Of a DNA stretch of 64,000 nucleotides, positions 17,679 through 26,386 are shown piece by piece. The DNA is taken from the NCBI GenBank assembly GCA_963738205.1, contig CAVTVQ010000007.1:496001-560000 (forward strand). The letters run 5' to 3'. Every line of letters begins with the position of its first letter. Within the stretch, counting starts at the first letter, position 1. This stretch comes from DATFQE01 sp963738205 (lineage in GTDB: Bacteria > Actinomycetota > Thermoleophilia > Gaiellales > Gaiellaceae). The notes under the pieces were generated by a model, which was given only the letters and a program-made list of their open reading frames with translations, made no database searches and was not told the DNA's origin. A program made the translations under genes and the position numbers.

Positions 17679-19345
17679 CAGCGAACGTTCGCCGTCAGCT
17701 CGGAGCGTCCTAGCTGGTTCGTCGCGACCACGCGGACGACGTAACGGCCGCGCGGGAGGCCACGGCCGGACCAGCGAGCAGACGCCGAGCCGGCGCCGAG
17801 CCGGCGGGTGAGGAGCGTGCGGATGACGGCGCCCTTCCTCGTCTCGACGGTCACCTTGACTCGGGCGGGCCGCGCGAGCCGGAAGCTCGCGCCCGCGCGC
17901 GATCCGCGCAGGAAGCCGAGGGTGGTGTTGAGGGTGAAGCGCCGCTCCACCGACGAGCTCTGGCCCTGCTCGTCCAGCGCGGTCACGACCCAGCGCCAGG
18001 AGCCTTCCGTCTCGACCGAGTTGTCGACCTTCGTGCCCGGCCACGAGAGTTGGTACGAGCCGCGGGGCTTCGTCGAGTTCTCCGAGTAGCGGAAGCCGCC
18101 GTCAGGCCCGATCAGGCGCACGGCGACTGCAGCCGGCCGCGGCAGCTTGTAGCGGAAGAGCTGGCGCTCGGCGATGCCGTCCTTGTTCGGCGAGAGCACG
18201 AGCGGGTCTGGGTCGGGCGCCTGCACGCCCTCGTAGAGCACGAACAGCCCTTCGGACACGGCTCGCTCGGCGTTGGCGGACGGGCGGCTGAGCAGCTCGC
18301 CGTCGAAGGCCATCGCCGTCGACGGACCGCCCTCGAGCGCCGCCCCGGTCACACAGCCGAGGCGCGCGAGCGCCTGTGCGAGCTCGAAATTGGTCATGCC
18401 GACGCTGTACCCGCCAAGGTCCCCGTCCACGGCGACCATGACGAGGCCGCCGTCACGCCGCTGCCCGATCGCCGCCCGCGCCTGGCGCAGAGAGAGCACC
18501 TCGGTCGAGAACTCCTCGGCCGCCCGGAACAGCGGCCGGCCGTTGCGGAGCAGCTGGGGCCCGCCGCCGAGCGCGTCCGCGACGGCGCCCTCCCACGGTG
18601 GGTGCGGGATCAGGCGGACGTTGACGTTCACGCCCGGCCCAGCCTCCTGCGCCAGCCGCGCCGCCATGCCTCCGCGCCCGACGAGGACGGCGCCGTTCGC
18701 CGGGATCGGCGTGCCGCCGCCGCTCGAGTTGACCTGCACGACCTGGCCCTTCAACTCTGCGCTCGCCGTCAGGGGCGGGAACGGCACGACAATCGACTCG
18801 ATCGTCCCCGTCGACGACGGTGTCACAGTGCCCCACGCGGGCGTGTAGATCGTCACGCCGTTGGGTCCCGGGGGTCGGTTGATGCCGATCAGCGCGCGGC
18901 GCTGGTTTGAGCCCTGCCAGGTGGAGAGCAGCGCGAATCGCTGCACGACGAGATTGCCGGCCGAGTCGATGCCGATCGAGGCGCGACCGCCGTTCGGGGC
19001 GCTCTTGTAGACGCCGTCCTGGAGGAAGGTTCCGTTGGGCACACCGGCGGCATCGGCGAAGTCGCCGTTGATGCCGGCGGCGGTGCCGAACGGCGACAGG
19101 CGCTGCTGCATCTGTGTGATGCGCTCGCGTCCCGGAATGAGCCCGTTCGACAGCACCGGCGACAGGCTGTAGAGGCCGCCCGGCTTGGGGGCGGTGAGGA
19201 CGTGGAGGACGACCGGGCCGTGGCGTGTGAACTCGAGCCGCTTGCCGTAGCCGATGCCCGGCGCCAGCACCTCGGCCCGAGCCGCAGCGGCGGCAGTCGC
19301 GGTGACGAGCGCCACGAGCAGGCAAGTGCACGCTGTCCGCAGCAC
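17678..19345 (-). CDS. Exported phosphodiester glycosidase-like (NAGPA domain) protein
   Basis: This 555-residue protein has an N-terminal signal sequence (about residues 1-24, ending in AAAARA). A NAGPA/DUF2233 domain follows, with AAGINGDFADAAGVPNGTFLQ, GRASIGIDSAGN and ALEGGPSTAMAFDG. The C-terminal 150 residues look like Ig-type or FlgD-like domains, with a motif for a final VRVVATNQLGRSE strand. NAGPA enzymes remove N-acetylglucosamine from phosphodiesters; bacterial members are thought to act on wall glycans. Start GTG 19345 directly precedes the signal peptide, but no clear ribosome-binding site is visible, so the start is moderately sure. It shares a 61-bp divergent region with the ABC transporter. 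Confidence 0.78.
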   Translation of the reverse strand: MLRTACTCLLVALVTATAAAAARAEVLAPGIGYGKRLEFTRHGPVVLHVLTAPKPGGLYSLSPVLSNGLIPGRERITQMQQRLSPFGTAAGINGDFADAAGVPNGTFLQDGVYKSAPNGGRASIGIDSAGNLVVQRFALLSTWQGSNQRRALIGINRPPGPNGVTIYTPAWGTVTPSSTGTIESIVVPFPPLTASAELKGQVVQVNSSGGGTPIPANGAVLVGRGGMAARLAQEAGPGVNVNVRLIPHPPWEGAVADALGGGPQLLRNGRPLFRAAEEFSTEVLSLRQARAAIGQRRDGGLVMVAVDGDLGGYSVGMTNFELAQALARLGCVTGAALEGGPSTAMAFDGELLSRPSANAERAVSEGLFVLYEGVQAPDPDPLVLSPNKDGIAERQLFRYKLPRPAAVAVRLIGPDGGFRYSENSTKPRGSYQLSWPGTKVDNSVETEGSWRWVVTALDEQGQSSSVERRFTLNTTLGFLRGSRAGASFRLARPARVKVTVETRKGAVIRTLLTRRLGAGSASARWSGRGLPRGRYVVRVVATNQLGRSELTANVR

Positions 19346-19406
19346 GACGCGCCAGGGTAGCTGCAGCGGGGGAAGGACAGTGCCAACCGCTACGTTGCTA
19401 CGCGTG

Positions 19407-20399
19407 ATGGACAGAGACCACAACGGCATCGAGGTCGAAGAGCTCGTCCGCTTGTTCAAGGGCGGGATCCGTGCCGTCGACGGCATCGACCTGCTGGTCG
19501 CCCCTGGCGAGATCTACGGGTTCCTCGGCCCCAACGGCGCGGGCAAGTCGACCACCGTGCACGTTCTCACCACCCTGCTCCCGCCCACGAGCGGCCGCGC
19601 CACCGTCGCCGGCTTCGACGTCGAGCGCCAAGGGCCGAAGGTTCGGGAGGCCATCGGCGCCGCACTGCAGGAAGCCGCTCTCGACCCGCTGCTGACGGGG
19701 CGCGAGCACCTGCGCCTGCAGACGGCGCTGCACGACCTGCCCCGGGCGGAGCGCCCCGCACGCGCAGCCGAGCTGCTCGACCGCGTTGGGCTGACCGAGG
19801 CCGCCGACCGCAAGGTGAAGGGCTACTCGGGCGGCATGAAGCGCCGGCTCGACCTGGCGCTCGCGCTCGTGCACCGCCCGCGGATCCTCTTCCTCGACGA
19901 GCCGACCACGGGGCTCGACCCGCAGAGCCGCAGCGCGCTCTGGCAGGAGGTCGGGAGGCTCTCGCACGAGGAGGGCGTCACGGTCTTCCTGACCACGCAG
20001 TACCTGGAGGAGGCCGACGTCCTCGCCGACCGCGTCGGGATCATCGACAACGGGCACATCGTCGCGGAGGGCACTCCGGGACGGCTCAAGGCGGAGATCG
20101 GGCGGCCGACCGTCGAGGCCGAGCCGCACGAGGCCGGTGAGATCGCCGCACTCGCCGCAGTGCTCGAGCGCTTCGGCGAGCCGATTCCCGGGCGGCCCGG
20201 CGCAGTGTCCGTCCGGCTCGAGCAGGAAGACGACGCGCTCGCCAGCATCGTGCGCGCGCTCGACGCCGACGGCCTCCAGGTTGCGCACCTCGCCATCCAC
20301 GAGCCTTCGCTCGACGACGTCTTCCTCGCCAAGACCGGACGTTCGCTCGAGGGCGCGGCGCGGGAAGAGGAGCATCCGGCCGAGCCCGTTTCGGCCTGA
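19407..20399 (+). CDS. ABC transporter ATP-binding protein, DrrA type
   Basis: This 330-residue ATPase energises an exporter at the inner face of the membrane. Walker A is GPNGAGKSTT near residue 42, the signature motif is YSGGMKRRLDLALAL, and Walker B is RILFLDEPTTGLDPQ. The C-terminal 90 residues match the daunorubicin-resistance (DrrA) type extension. ATG 19407 is the likely start, with a GTG one codon upstream; no strong ribosome-binding site is seen, so a leaderless transcript is possible. Two ABC-2 permease genes follow, 2 bases and then a 4-base overlap away. Confidence 0.92.
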   Translation: MDRDHNGIEVEELVRLFKGGIRAVDGIDLLVAPGEIYGFLGPNGAGKSTTVHVLTTLLPPTSGRATVAGFDVERQGPKVREAIGAALQEAALDPLLTGREHLRLQTALHDLPRAERPARAAELLDRVGLTEAADRKVKGYSGGMKRRLDLALALVHRPRILFLDEPTTGLDPQSRSALWQEVGRLSHEEGVTVFLTTQYLEEADVLADRVGIIDNGHIVAEGTPGRLKAEIGRPTVEAEPHEAGEIAALAAVLERFGEPIPGRPGAVSVRLEQEDDALASIVRALDADGLQVAHLAIHEPSLDDVFLAKTGRSLEGAAREEEHPAEPVSA

Positions 20400-20401
20400 C
20401 C

Positions 20402-21175
20402 GTGGCGCTCGCCGAGCAGACCGTCCAACTGGCACGGCGGTCCGTCGTGCGGACCGCGCGTCAGCCGGCCAACGTGATCGGACCGTTCGTCTTCCCGCTT
20501 CTGCTGCTCGCGGTCAACGCGGGTGGCCTCGACCGCGCGGAGCAGCTCCCGGGCTTTCCCACCGACTCCTTCCTCGCGTTCGCGCTGGCCGTGCCATTCA
20601 TCCAGGGCGCGCTGTTCGCGACGATGAACGCCGGCACCGACCTGGCCAGAGACATCCAGACCGGCTTCATGAACCGGCTCTCGCTGACGCCCATGCGTTC
20701 GATCGCGCTGCTCTCGGGCCAGCTCGGCGGGGTCGCGGTGACCGGGCTCAGTCAAGCGGTCGTGTACCTCGCGGTCGGGCTGGCCGTGGGGGTCAGGCCC
20801 GCATCGGGCATCCCCGGCATGGTCGTGTTGCTCGTCCTCAGCGGGTTGATCGCACTCGCCTTCGGCTCACTCGGCGCCTTTGCCGCGTTGCGGACGGGAT
20901 CCGGCGAGGCGGTGCAGGGTCTCTTCCCGGTCCTCTTCGTCGGGCTCTTTCTGTCATCGATGAACATCCCGAGGAACCTGATCGAGATCGACTGGTTCCG
21001 CACGGTCGCGACGATCAACCCGGTCTCGTACCTGATCGAGGGCGTTCGGAGCCTGATCATCGAGGGCTGGAATCCCGAGGCGCTGGCGCTGGCATTCGGC
21101 GTCGCCCTGACGATCGGCGCCGTGGGAATCGTCGCGTCCACCTGGGCCCTGCGCGAGAGGCTGACGCGCACGTGA
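20402..21175 (+). CDS. ABC-2 type permease, DrrB-like (first subunit)
   Basis: This 257-residue polytopic membrane protein has about six hydrophobic helices and the ABC-2 family motif region (FATMNAGTDLARDIQTGFMNR), followed by LTPMRSIALLSGQ. It starts with GTG two bases after the ATPase stop and forms the membrane channel with the next gene. It differs clearly in sequence from the second permease, so the pair probably works as a heterodimer. Confidence 0.88.
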   Translation: MALAEQTVQLARRSVVRTARQPANVIGPFVFPLLLLAVNAGGLDRAEQLPGFPTDSFLAFALAVPFIQGALFATMNAGTDLARDIQTGFMNRLSLTPMRSIALLSGQLGGVAVTGLSQAVVYLAVGLAVGVRPASGIPGMVVLLVLSGLIALAFGSLGAFAALRTGSGEAVQGLFPVLFVGLFLSSMNIPRNLIEIDWFRTVATINPVSYLIEGVRSLIIEGWNPEALALAFGVALTIGAVGIVASTWALRERLTRT

Positions 21176-21945
21176 GGGGCTTCGTAGCCGTGGCGCTCGC
21201 GGTCGCGTGGCGCGTGCTCCACAACGTGTTCACGACGCCGACGCTGCTGATCCCGTCGCTGATCTTCCCGCTGTTCTTCTTCACGGCGTTCGCGGGTGGG
21301 CTGTCCCGCGTGAGTCAAGTGCCCGGCTTCGACTACGAGCCGGGCTACACGGCGTTCCAGTTCGTGTTCGTGCTGCTCCAGGCGGCCGCGTTCGGCGGAG
21401 TCTTCACGGGCTTCGGGATCGCGCGCGACTTCGAGAGCGGCTTCGCCCGCAGGCTGCTCCTGGCCGCGCCGAGGCGGTCTGGAATCGTCGCCGGGTACGC
21501 GCTCGCCGGGATCGTCCGCTGGGCGACGACGGCGTCCGTGCTGACGATCGTGGCGCTCATTGCCGGCATCCAGATCGAGGGCGGCGCGGTCGACCTGTTC
21601 GGCCTCTACACGCTCGCGCTGATCGTCAACATCGCCGCGCTGCTCTGGTCCGCCGGGGTGGCGATGCGCCTGCGCACCATGCAGGCCGGGCCGGCGATGC
21701 AGCTGCCCGTCTTCCTCGTCCTCTTCTTCGCGCCCGTCTACGTGCCGATCGGACTGCTCGCCGGCTGGATTCACGCGATCGCCAGGGTCAACCCGGCGAC
21801 CGCGTTCCTGGAGAGCGGCCGCAGCCTGCTCGCGGGCGATCCGGAGCACGTCGCGCTGGCGTTCGCCCTGGCGCTGGCGCTGGTGCTCGCGTTCGCCGCG
21901 TGGGCGCTGCGCGGGCTGCGCAGCGCCGAGCGTGCCGGCGCCTAG
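21172..21945 (+). CDS. ABC-2 type permease, DrrB-like (second subunit)
   Basis: This 257-residue polytopic membrane protein has about six helices and the family region FGIARDFESGFARRLLLAAP. The start GTG 21172 overlaps the stop of the first permease (GTGA), which fixes the frame and couples translation. With the ATPase it makes a complete drug- or lipid-type exporter; the substrate is not evident. Its stop lies inside a hairpin shared with the convergent mqnC gene. Confidence 0.88.
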   Translation: MRGFVAVALAVAWRVLHNVFTTPTLLIPSLIFPLFFFTAFAGGLSRVSQVPGFDYEPGYTAFQFVFVLLQAAAFGGVFTGFGIARDFESGFARRLLLAAPRRSGIVAGYALAGIVRWATTASVLTIVALIAGIQIEGGAVDLFGLYTLALIVNIAALLWSAGVAMRLRTMQAGPAMQLPVFLVLFFAPVYVPIGLLAGWIHAIARVNPATAFLESGRSLLAGDPEHVALAFALALALVLAFAAWALRGLRSAERAGA

Positions 21946-21962
21946 GAACTACACCTAGTTCC
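21945..21962. terminator. Hairpin between convergent genes, holding both stop codons
   Basis: GGAACTA and TAGTTCC form a 7-bp stem around a CACC loop. The permease stop (TAG, 21943-21945) and the mqnC stop (TAG on the minus strand, 21957-21955) lie on its two arms. It has no clear T tract and is symmetric, so it could serve transcripts from either side. Confidence 0.45.
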
Positions 21963-23043
21963 AGACCTTGACGTCGCGGTAGAGCGTGTCGCGCTGCACC
22001 GGGACCTTGCCGAGAGCCTTGATCGCGCGGACGAAGTCGTCGGTCGTCGCCCGATGCGTCGTGCCGGCGGCCGAGACCACGTTCTCCTCGATCATCACCG
22101 AGCCGAGGTCGTCCGCGCCGAAGCCGAGCGCGACCTGGCCAACCTTCATCCCCTGCGTCACCCACGACGACTGGATGTGCTCGACGTTGTCGAGGTAGAT
22201 CCGCGAGACAGCCTGCGTGAGCAGGTAGTCGAACGAGGTCGGCATGCGCTCCTTCGGCACCTTCGCCGAGAGCCGGTTGCCGTCCGGCTGGAACGTCCAC
22301 GAGATGAAGGCGCGGAAGCCCTGCAGCTCATCCTGGAGGTCGCGGATGCGGCGCATGTGCTCGACCCGATCTTCGAGCTCCTCGACGTGGCCGTACATCA
22401 TCGTCGCGGTGGTGGAGATGCCGAGACGGTGGGCCTCGCGCATGACGTGCAGCCAGTCGGCGCTTCTCGTCTTCTTGGGCGCGATCACGTCGCGCACCCG
22501 GTCGACGAGGATCTCGGCCCCGCCGCCCGGGATCGAGTCGAGTCCCGCGTCCCGCAGGCGCGTGAGCGTCTGCGGGATCGTCAGCCTCGAGCGCCGCGCG
22601 ACGTGCTGGATCTCCGGCGGCGAGAGGACGTGGAGGTGGATCGGGTAGCGCTCTTTGATCGAGCGGAACAGGTCCTCGTAGTACTCGATCCCGAGGTCCG
22701 GATGGTGGCCGCCCTGCATGAGCACGCCGGTGCCGCCGATCGCGAGCGTCTCCTCGATCTTCTTGAAGATGACCGGCTTCGGCAGCAGGTAGCCCTCATT
22801 GCGGTCGCCGGGGCGGCGATAGAAGGCGCAGAAGTCGCAGTCGGTGACGCAGACGTTCGTGTAGTTGACGTTGCGGTCGACGATGAAGGTGATGTGCTCG
22901 GAGTTCGTGCGCCGCTCCCGCAGCTCGTGCGCTGCGCGGCCGACCGCCACGAGGTCGCGCGAGCGTAGGAGCACGATGGCGTCGTCGTCGCCAATGCGCT
23001 CGCCGTCTAGGGCACGGCCGAGGATCTCAGCGACGGCGCTCAC
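21955..23043 (-). CDS. mqnC: Cyclic dehypoxanthinyl futalosine synthase
   Basis: This 362-residue radical SAM enzyme acts in the futalosine route to menaquinone, closing the carbon ring of dehypoxanthinylfutalosine. The [4Fe-4S] motif CVTDCDFCAFYR gives Cys 65, 69 and 72. GGTGVLMQGGHHPDLGIEYY, SIPGGGAEIL and the C-terminal VPVQRDTLYRDVKVWN are characteristic of MqnC. GTG 23043 overlaps the stop of mqnA (GTGA). This is the last gene of the menaquinone/respiratory gene run. Confidence 0.95.
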   Translation of the reverse strand: MSAVAEILGRALDGERIGDDDAIVLLRSRDLVAVGRAAHELRERRTNSEHITFIVDRNVNYTNVCVTDCDFCAFYRRPGDRNEGYLLPKPVIFKKIEETLAIGGTGVLMQGGHHPDLGIEYYEDLFRSIKERYPIHLHVLSPPEIQHVARRSRLTIPQTLTRLRDAGLDSIPGGGAEILVDRVRDVIAPKKTRSADWLHVMREAHRLGISTTATMMYGHVEELEDRVEHMRRIRDLQDELQGFRAFISWTFQPDGNRLSAKVPKERMPTSFDYLLTQAVSRIYLDNVEHIQSSWVTQGMKVGQVALGFGADDLGSVMIEENVVSAAGTTHRATTDDFVRAIKALGKVPVQRDTLYRDVKVWN

Positions 23044-23804
23044 GCGGTCACCTCCTCGCGCTCGACGAACCGCAGCTGCGGGATCTCGTCCAGCTCGCCG
23101 ACCTCGTGCGCGAGCTCGAGAAACATGTGCAGCCCGGCTCGCTCGCGCGGCCCGAAGCTGTAACGGAGCTTGTCGAAGTAGCGGGCGAGGAAGCCCGCCG
23201 GGTAGCCGTAGCGCGCTCCCGCCTCGTGCGCGAGCCGCTCGGGCTCGGCGCGGGCCAACCGAACGGAGGCAACGAGCTCGTCCTCGAGCTCCGCGATGCC
23301 GTCGGGGACGGGGTCCGGGCACGCCCAGACGGCGAACACCATCGGCAGGGCGGTTCGCTCCGTCCAGAGCCGGCCGAGGTCGTAGTGGGGCGCGGGGTCC
23401 TCGAAGGCGCTGCGGAGCGCCGCGTCGCCGATCAGCAGCGTGGCCTCCGCGTCCTCGCCGAGCGGCACCTGGTCGGCGTCGGGGAAGAGCACCCGCGCGA
23501 GCACCACCGACGTGGCGCTCTCGGGTGTGACCGCAATCGAGCGGACGCGCTCCGGCGTGGTGCGCGAGACGAGCTGGATCGAGTCGACGGCTCCTTCGGA
23601 CGAGACGCAGAGGCGCGGCAGCAGGCGGAGGCTGTCGGCGTTGCGCGCATAGGCGATCGAGGAGATCGGCGCCAGGTCTACGCCGCCCTCGAGCAGGAGC
23701 TCGTTCAGCTCGGTCGGCACGCCGGTGACCTCCTCGACGTTCGCGTCGAGCCGGAAGAAGACCGGCGCCATGTTCACGTAGCTGATGCGGCCGAGGCGGA
23801 TCAT
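23040..23804 (-). CDS. mqnA: Chorismate dehydratase
   Basis: This 254-residue protein has a periplasmic-binding-protein fold adapted as a cytosolic enzyme. It dehydrates chorismate to 3-[(1-carboxyvinyl)oxy]benzoate, the first step of the futalosine pathway. The N-terminus RLGRISYVNMAPVFF, ELNELLLEGGVDLAPISS and the middle region SIQLVSRTTPE are typical of MqnA. I chose ATG 23804 because it overlaps the stop of the VOC gene (ATGA); another ATG lies four codons upstream. It is coupled to mqnC. Confidence 0.93.
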   Translation of the reverse strand: MIRLGRISYVNMAPVFFRLDANVEEVTGVPTELNELLLEGGVDLAPISSIAYARNADSLRLLPRLCVSSEGAVDSIQLVSRTTPERVRSIAVTPESATSVVLARVLFPDADQVPLGEDAEATLLIGDAALRSAFEDPAPHYDLGRLWTERTALPMVFAVWACPDPVPDGIAELEDELVASVRLARAEPERLAHEAGARYGYPAGFLARYFDKLRYSFGPRERAGLHMFLELAHEVGELDEIPQLRFVEREEVTA

Positions 23805-24220
23805 TCGGAGACCCACTGAAAGAAGGTCACGAGGTTCCCGTCACGGTCGAGCGTGGCGAACTCGCGCGTCCCGAAGTCGGTGTCGTCCGCCCCGTCCTTC
23901 GAGACAGGATGCAGCACGTCGTGGGCGGTGAGCTCCTCGTACAGCTCGTCGACTCCCTCCACGACGATGCGGCAGCTCGCGGTGCCGGCGATGAACGACT
24001 CAGCGCCCGAGCAGACGGGCTTCTCGGCGACGTCATCGCGCGTCCGCCAGCTCTCGTCGCTCGCCTCCCAGAGGTGGAGCACGGCGTCGTCGCGGCCGAG
24101 GACGGCGAAGCCACCGTCGTGGTGCAGTACCTCGAAGCCGAGCCGGTCGCGGTAGAAGTCGACCGAGGCGGCGACATCGCGGGCCGGCAGCGCCGGAATG
24201 GTCGCGCTGAGCTTGCTCAC
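23801..24220 (-). CDS. VOC superfamily (glyoxalase/bleomycin-resistance-like) protein
   Basis: This 139-residue protein has two beta-alpha-beta-beta-beta modules: IPALPARDVAASVDFYRDRLGF at the start and the closing FATLDRDGNLVTFFQW. The layout resembles bleomycin-binding proteins, including the WRTRDDV loop. GTG 24220 follows GGAGGCGAGG at good distance. It overlaps mqnA by four bases, so it is the first gene of the mqnA-mqnC part. Its role is unknown; a metal-binding residue set typical of glyoxalase I is not obvious. It is a different subfamily from the VOC gene at 59945. Confidence 0.8.
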   Translation of the reverse strand: MSKLSATIPALPARDVAASVDFYRDRLGFEVLHHDGGFAVLGRDDAVLHLWEASDESWRTRDDVAEKPVCSGAESFIAGTASCRIVVEGVDELYEELTAHDVLHPVSKDGADDTDFGTREFATLDRDGNLVTFFQWVSE

Positions 24221-24365
24221 GCCTGACCTCGCCTCCTTTTCTGTTGTCGCGCGCACGTGATACCTCGGGTCCCGACCCGCCCCTTGCTCGGCGCCAGCCT
24301 ACGCCGAGAAAGCGCACGCGTGTGTGACGACATGTGCCGAGAGTGTGCCTGTTGCGCGTCGCCCG

Positions 24366-25292
24366 TCACGTCCGCCTCAGGAAGTCGAGGAGCAGCGGCA
24401 CGACGCGCTCGGGCGCGTCCTCCTGGACGTAGTGGCCGCTCCCGGCGAGCTCGTGCACGTGGGCGTCGGGAAAGCGCGCACGCCACAAGGTGAGGGTCTT
24501 CTTGCGGAACGCGCGGTCGCCGAGCGGCCACACGACCAGCACCGGCTTGTCCGCCAGCACGTCGAGGCGCTCCTCGGTCCGGTGACCGATCTCGCCCGCC
24601 GCGCCACCGCCGTCGCGACCCCACGGGATCATCCTCGCGAACGCGAGCACCCCGGCGCGGGTCGCCCGCCTCGGATGTGGCGCGAGATACGCCGCCCGCT
24701 CGTCCGTGCCGAGCTCCCGCTCGCCGCGGAAGAGGAACAGCCGGACATAGACGTGCGCTCCCTTCACGAGCGCAGCCCCTCCGACCCGCGAGCGCAGCGC
24801 GCGGAAGAGCAAAGGCATCGCGGGGAAGTCGGGCGGGACGCCGCCCGGCCAGGTGTTGAGCAGCACGAGACGGCGAACGCGCTCCGGGTGCTCCACAGCC
24901 CAGGCGAGCCCGATCGGGCCGCCCCAGTCCTGCACCACCAGCGTGATCCCGTCGAGCTCCAGCTCATCCATCAGCGCGCCGAAGTGCCCCACGTGACGCG
25001 CCAACGAATGCTCGGCCTCGCGCTCAGGCTTGTCCGAGCGACCGAAGCCGAGCTCGTCGTGCGCCACCGCGCGAAAGTCCGCCTCGACGAGCAGCTCGAA
25101 GAAACGGCGGTAGAGGTAGCTCCAGGTGGGGTTGCCGTGGAGCATCACCACCGGCTCGCCGCCCACCGGGCCCTCGTCCACGTAGTGGAGGCGGACGCCG
25201 TCCGTGTGAAGCCACTTCGGCTCGTAGGGCCAGGTGCCGCCGAACGTCCAGTCGCGCTCGTCGAGCTGCCGCTGCGCGGCGGTCAGCCCCAC
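24366..25292 (-). CDS. Alpha/beta hydrolase, haloalkane dehalogenase-like
   Basis: This 308-residue enzyme carries the haloalkane dehalogenase layout. LHGNPTWSYLYRR (51-63) gives the oxyanion/halide Asn 54, and VVQDWGGPIGLA gives nucleophile Asp 122 with the halide-binding Trp 123. PLGDRAF gives acid Asp 259, and GSGHYVQEDAPE gives base His 287. Members hydrolyse carbon-halogen bonds or other esters or epoxides. It overlaps the end of mqnE by 10 bases, so it belongs to the menaquinone gene run. That is unexpected for a dehalogenase and leaves room for a different substrate. It starts with GTG. Confidence 0.85.
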   Translation of the reverse strand: MGLTAAQRQLDERDWTFGGTWPYEPKWLHTDGVRLHYVDEGPVGGEPVVMLHGNPTWSYLYRRFFELLVEADFRAVAHDELGFGRSDKPEREAEHSLARHVGHFGALMDELELDGITLVVQDWGGPIGLAWAVEHPERVRRLVLLNTWPGGVPPDFPAMPLLFRALRSRVGGAALVKGAHVYVRLFLFRGERELGTDERAAYLAPHPRRATRAGVLAFARMIPWGRDGGGAAGEIGHRTEERLDVLADKPVLVVWPLGDRAFRKKTLTLWRARFPDAHVHELAGSGHYVQEDAPERVVPLLLDFLRRT

Positions 25293-26386
25293 CGCTCGAG
25301 CTCGTTGTAGAACGTATCGCGCTGGACAGGCGTCCTGCCTGCATCGCGCACGTGTCGCACCAGCTCGTCGATCTTCTGCTCGGTCTCGGTGCTGGCGCCG
25401 GCGGCGTGGAAGATCTCCTCGCGCACGACCGTGCCCTGGACGTCGTCCGCGCCGAAGTGGAGCGCCACGGCCGCGAGCGGCATGCCCATCATGATCCAGT
25501 AGGCCTTGATGTGCTCGACGTTGTCGAGCAGCAGACGCGAGACAGCCATCACCTTGAGGTCGTCGGAGCCGGCCGTGTGCTTCCAGCCGCGACGCTCGAA
25601 GACCGTGTTCTCGGGATGGAAGGCGAGCGGGATGAACGCCATGAAGCCGCCGGTCTCGTCCTGGAGCGCCCGCAGGCGCAGCATGTGGTCGACCCGCTCC
25701 TCGTAGGTCTCGACGTGGCCGTAGAGCATCGTGCAGTGCGTCCGCAGGCCAAGGCCGTGCGCGGTTCGATGCGTCTCGAGCCAGATGTCCGGCGACTCCT
25801 TGCCCGGTGCGACGAGGCGGCGGACGCGGTCGGCGAAGACCTCGGCGCCGCCGCCCGGAAGCGTGCTCAGGCCGACGTCACGGAGCGTACGGAGCACCTG
25901 CTCGTGCGTCAGCCCGGAGAGCGTCGTCATGTGGTGGATCTCGCTCGCGGTGAAGAGCTTCAGGTGGACGTCAGGAAGCGCCTCGTGCAGCTGACGCACG
26001 ATCTCGACGTAGTAGTCGAAGGTGAGGTGCGGCGACTCGCCGCCGACCATGTGGATCTCGGTGAAGCCGGTCAGCTCGCGCTGGCGCAGTGCGTCCTCGA
26101 CGATCTGCTCGGGCGTGTAGGTGTACGCGCCCGTCTGCTTCTCCGTGACGGCGAACGCGCAGAACTTGCACTTCACGCGGCAGACGTTCGTCTGGTTCAA
26201 GTAGAGGTTCTGCACGAAGTACGCCTCGTCGCCGCCGCCCCGCAGGCGCCGGGCGCGATCGGCGAGCTCACCCAGGCCGAGCAGGTCGTCGGACTCGAGC
26301 AGCGCGAGGCCGTCCTCGAAGTCGAGGCGCTCGCCCGCCTCGACCTTCTCGCGGATCGGATCGAGCGTGTCGACTGCGACTGCCAT
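25283..26386 (-). CDS. mqnE: Aminofutalosine synthase
   Basis: This 367-residue radical SAM enzyme joins the MqnA product to a SAM-derived adenosyl moiety, giving 6-amino-6-deoxyfutalosine. The cluster motif CRVKCKFCAF gives Cys 69, 73 and 76. Other family marks are IHMVGGESPHLTFDYYVEIV, STLPGGGAEVF and the ending VPVQRDTFYNELERWG. ATG 26386 overlaps the stop of the prenyl synthase gene (ATGA). Because MqnE makes the amino form, a deaminase or an MqnB accepting the amino form must be encoded elsewhere. Confidence 0.95.
   Translation of the reverse strand: MAVAVDTLDPIREKVEAGERLDFEDGLALLESDDLLGLGELADRARRLRGGGDEAYFVQNLYLNQTNVCRVKCKFCAFAVTEKQTGAYTYTPEQIVEDALRQRELTGFTEIHMVGGESPHLTFDYYVEIVRQLHEALPDVHLKLFTASEIHHMTTLSGLTHEQVLRTLRDVGLSTLPGGGAEVFADRVRRLVAPGKESPDIWLETHRTAHGLGLRTHCTMLYGHVETYEERVDHMLRLRALQDETGGFMAFIPLAFHPENTVFERRGWKHTAGSDDLKVMAVSRLLLDNVEHIKAYWIMMGMPLAAVALHFGADDVQGTVVREEIFHAAGASTETEQKIDELVRHVRDAGRTPVQRDTFYNELERWG

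Noticed and set aside
20137..21171. Long open frame upstream of the second ABC permease
   Set aside because: It is a shadow frame over the ATPase and first permease; the permease begins at GTG 21172 with a GTGA overlap.
24294..24308. Weak hairpin CTCGGCG / CGCCGAG in the gap before the VOC gene
   Set aside because: It is a short stem with an eight-base loop and no T tract; not enough to call a terminator splitting the menaquinone gene run.
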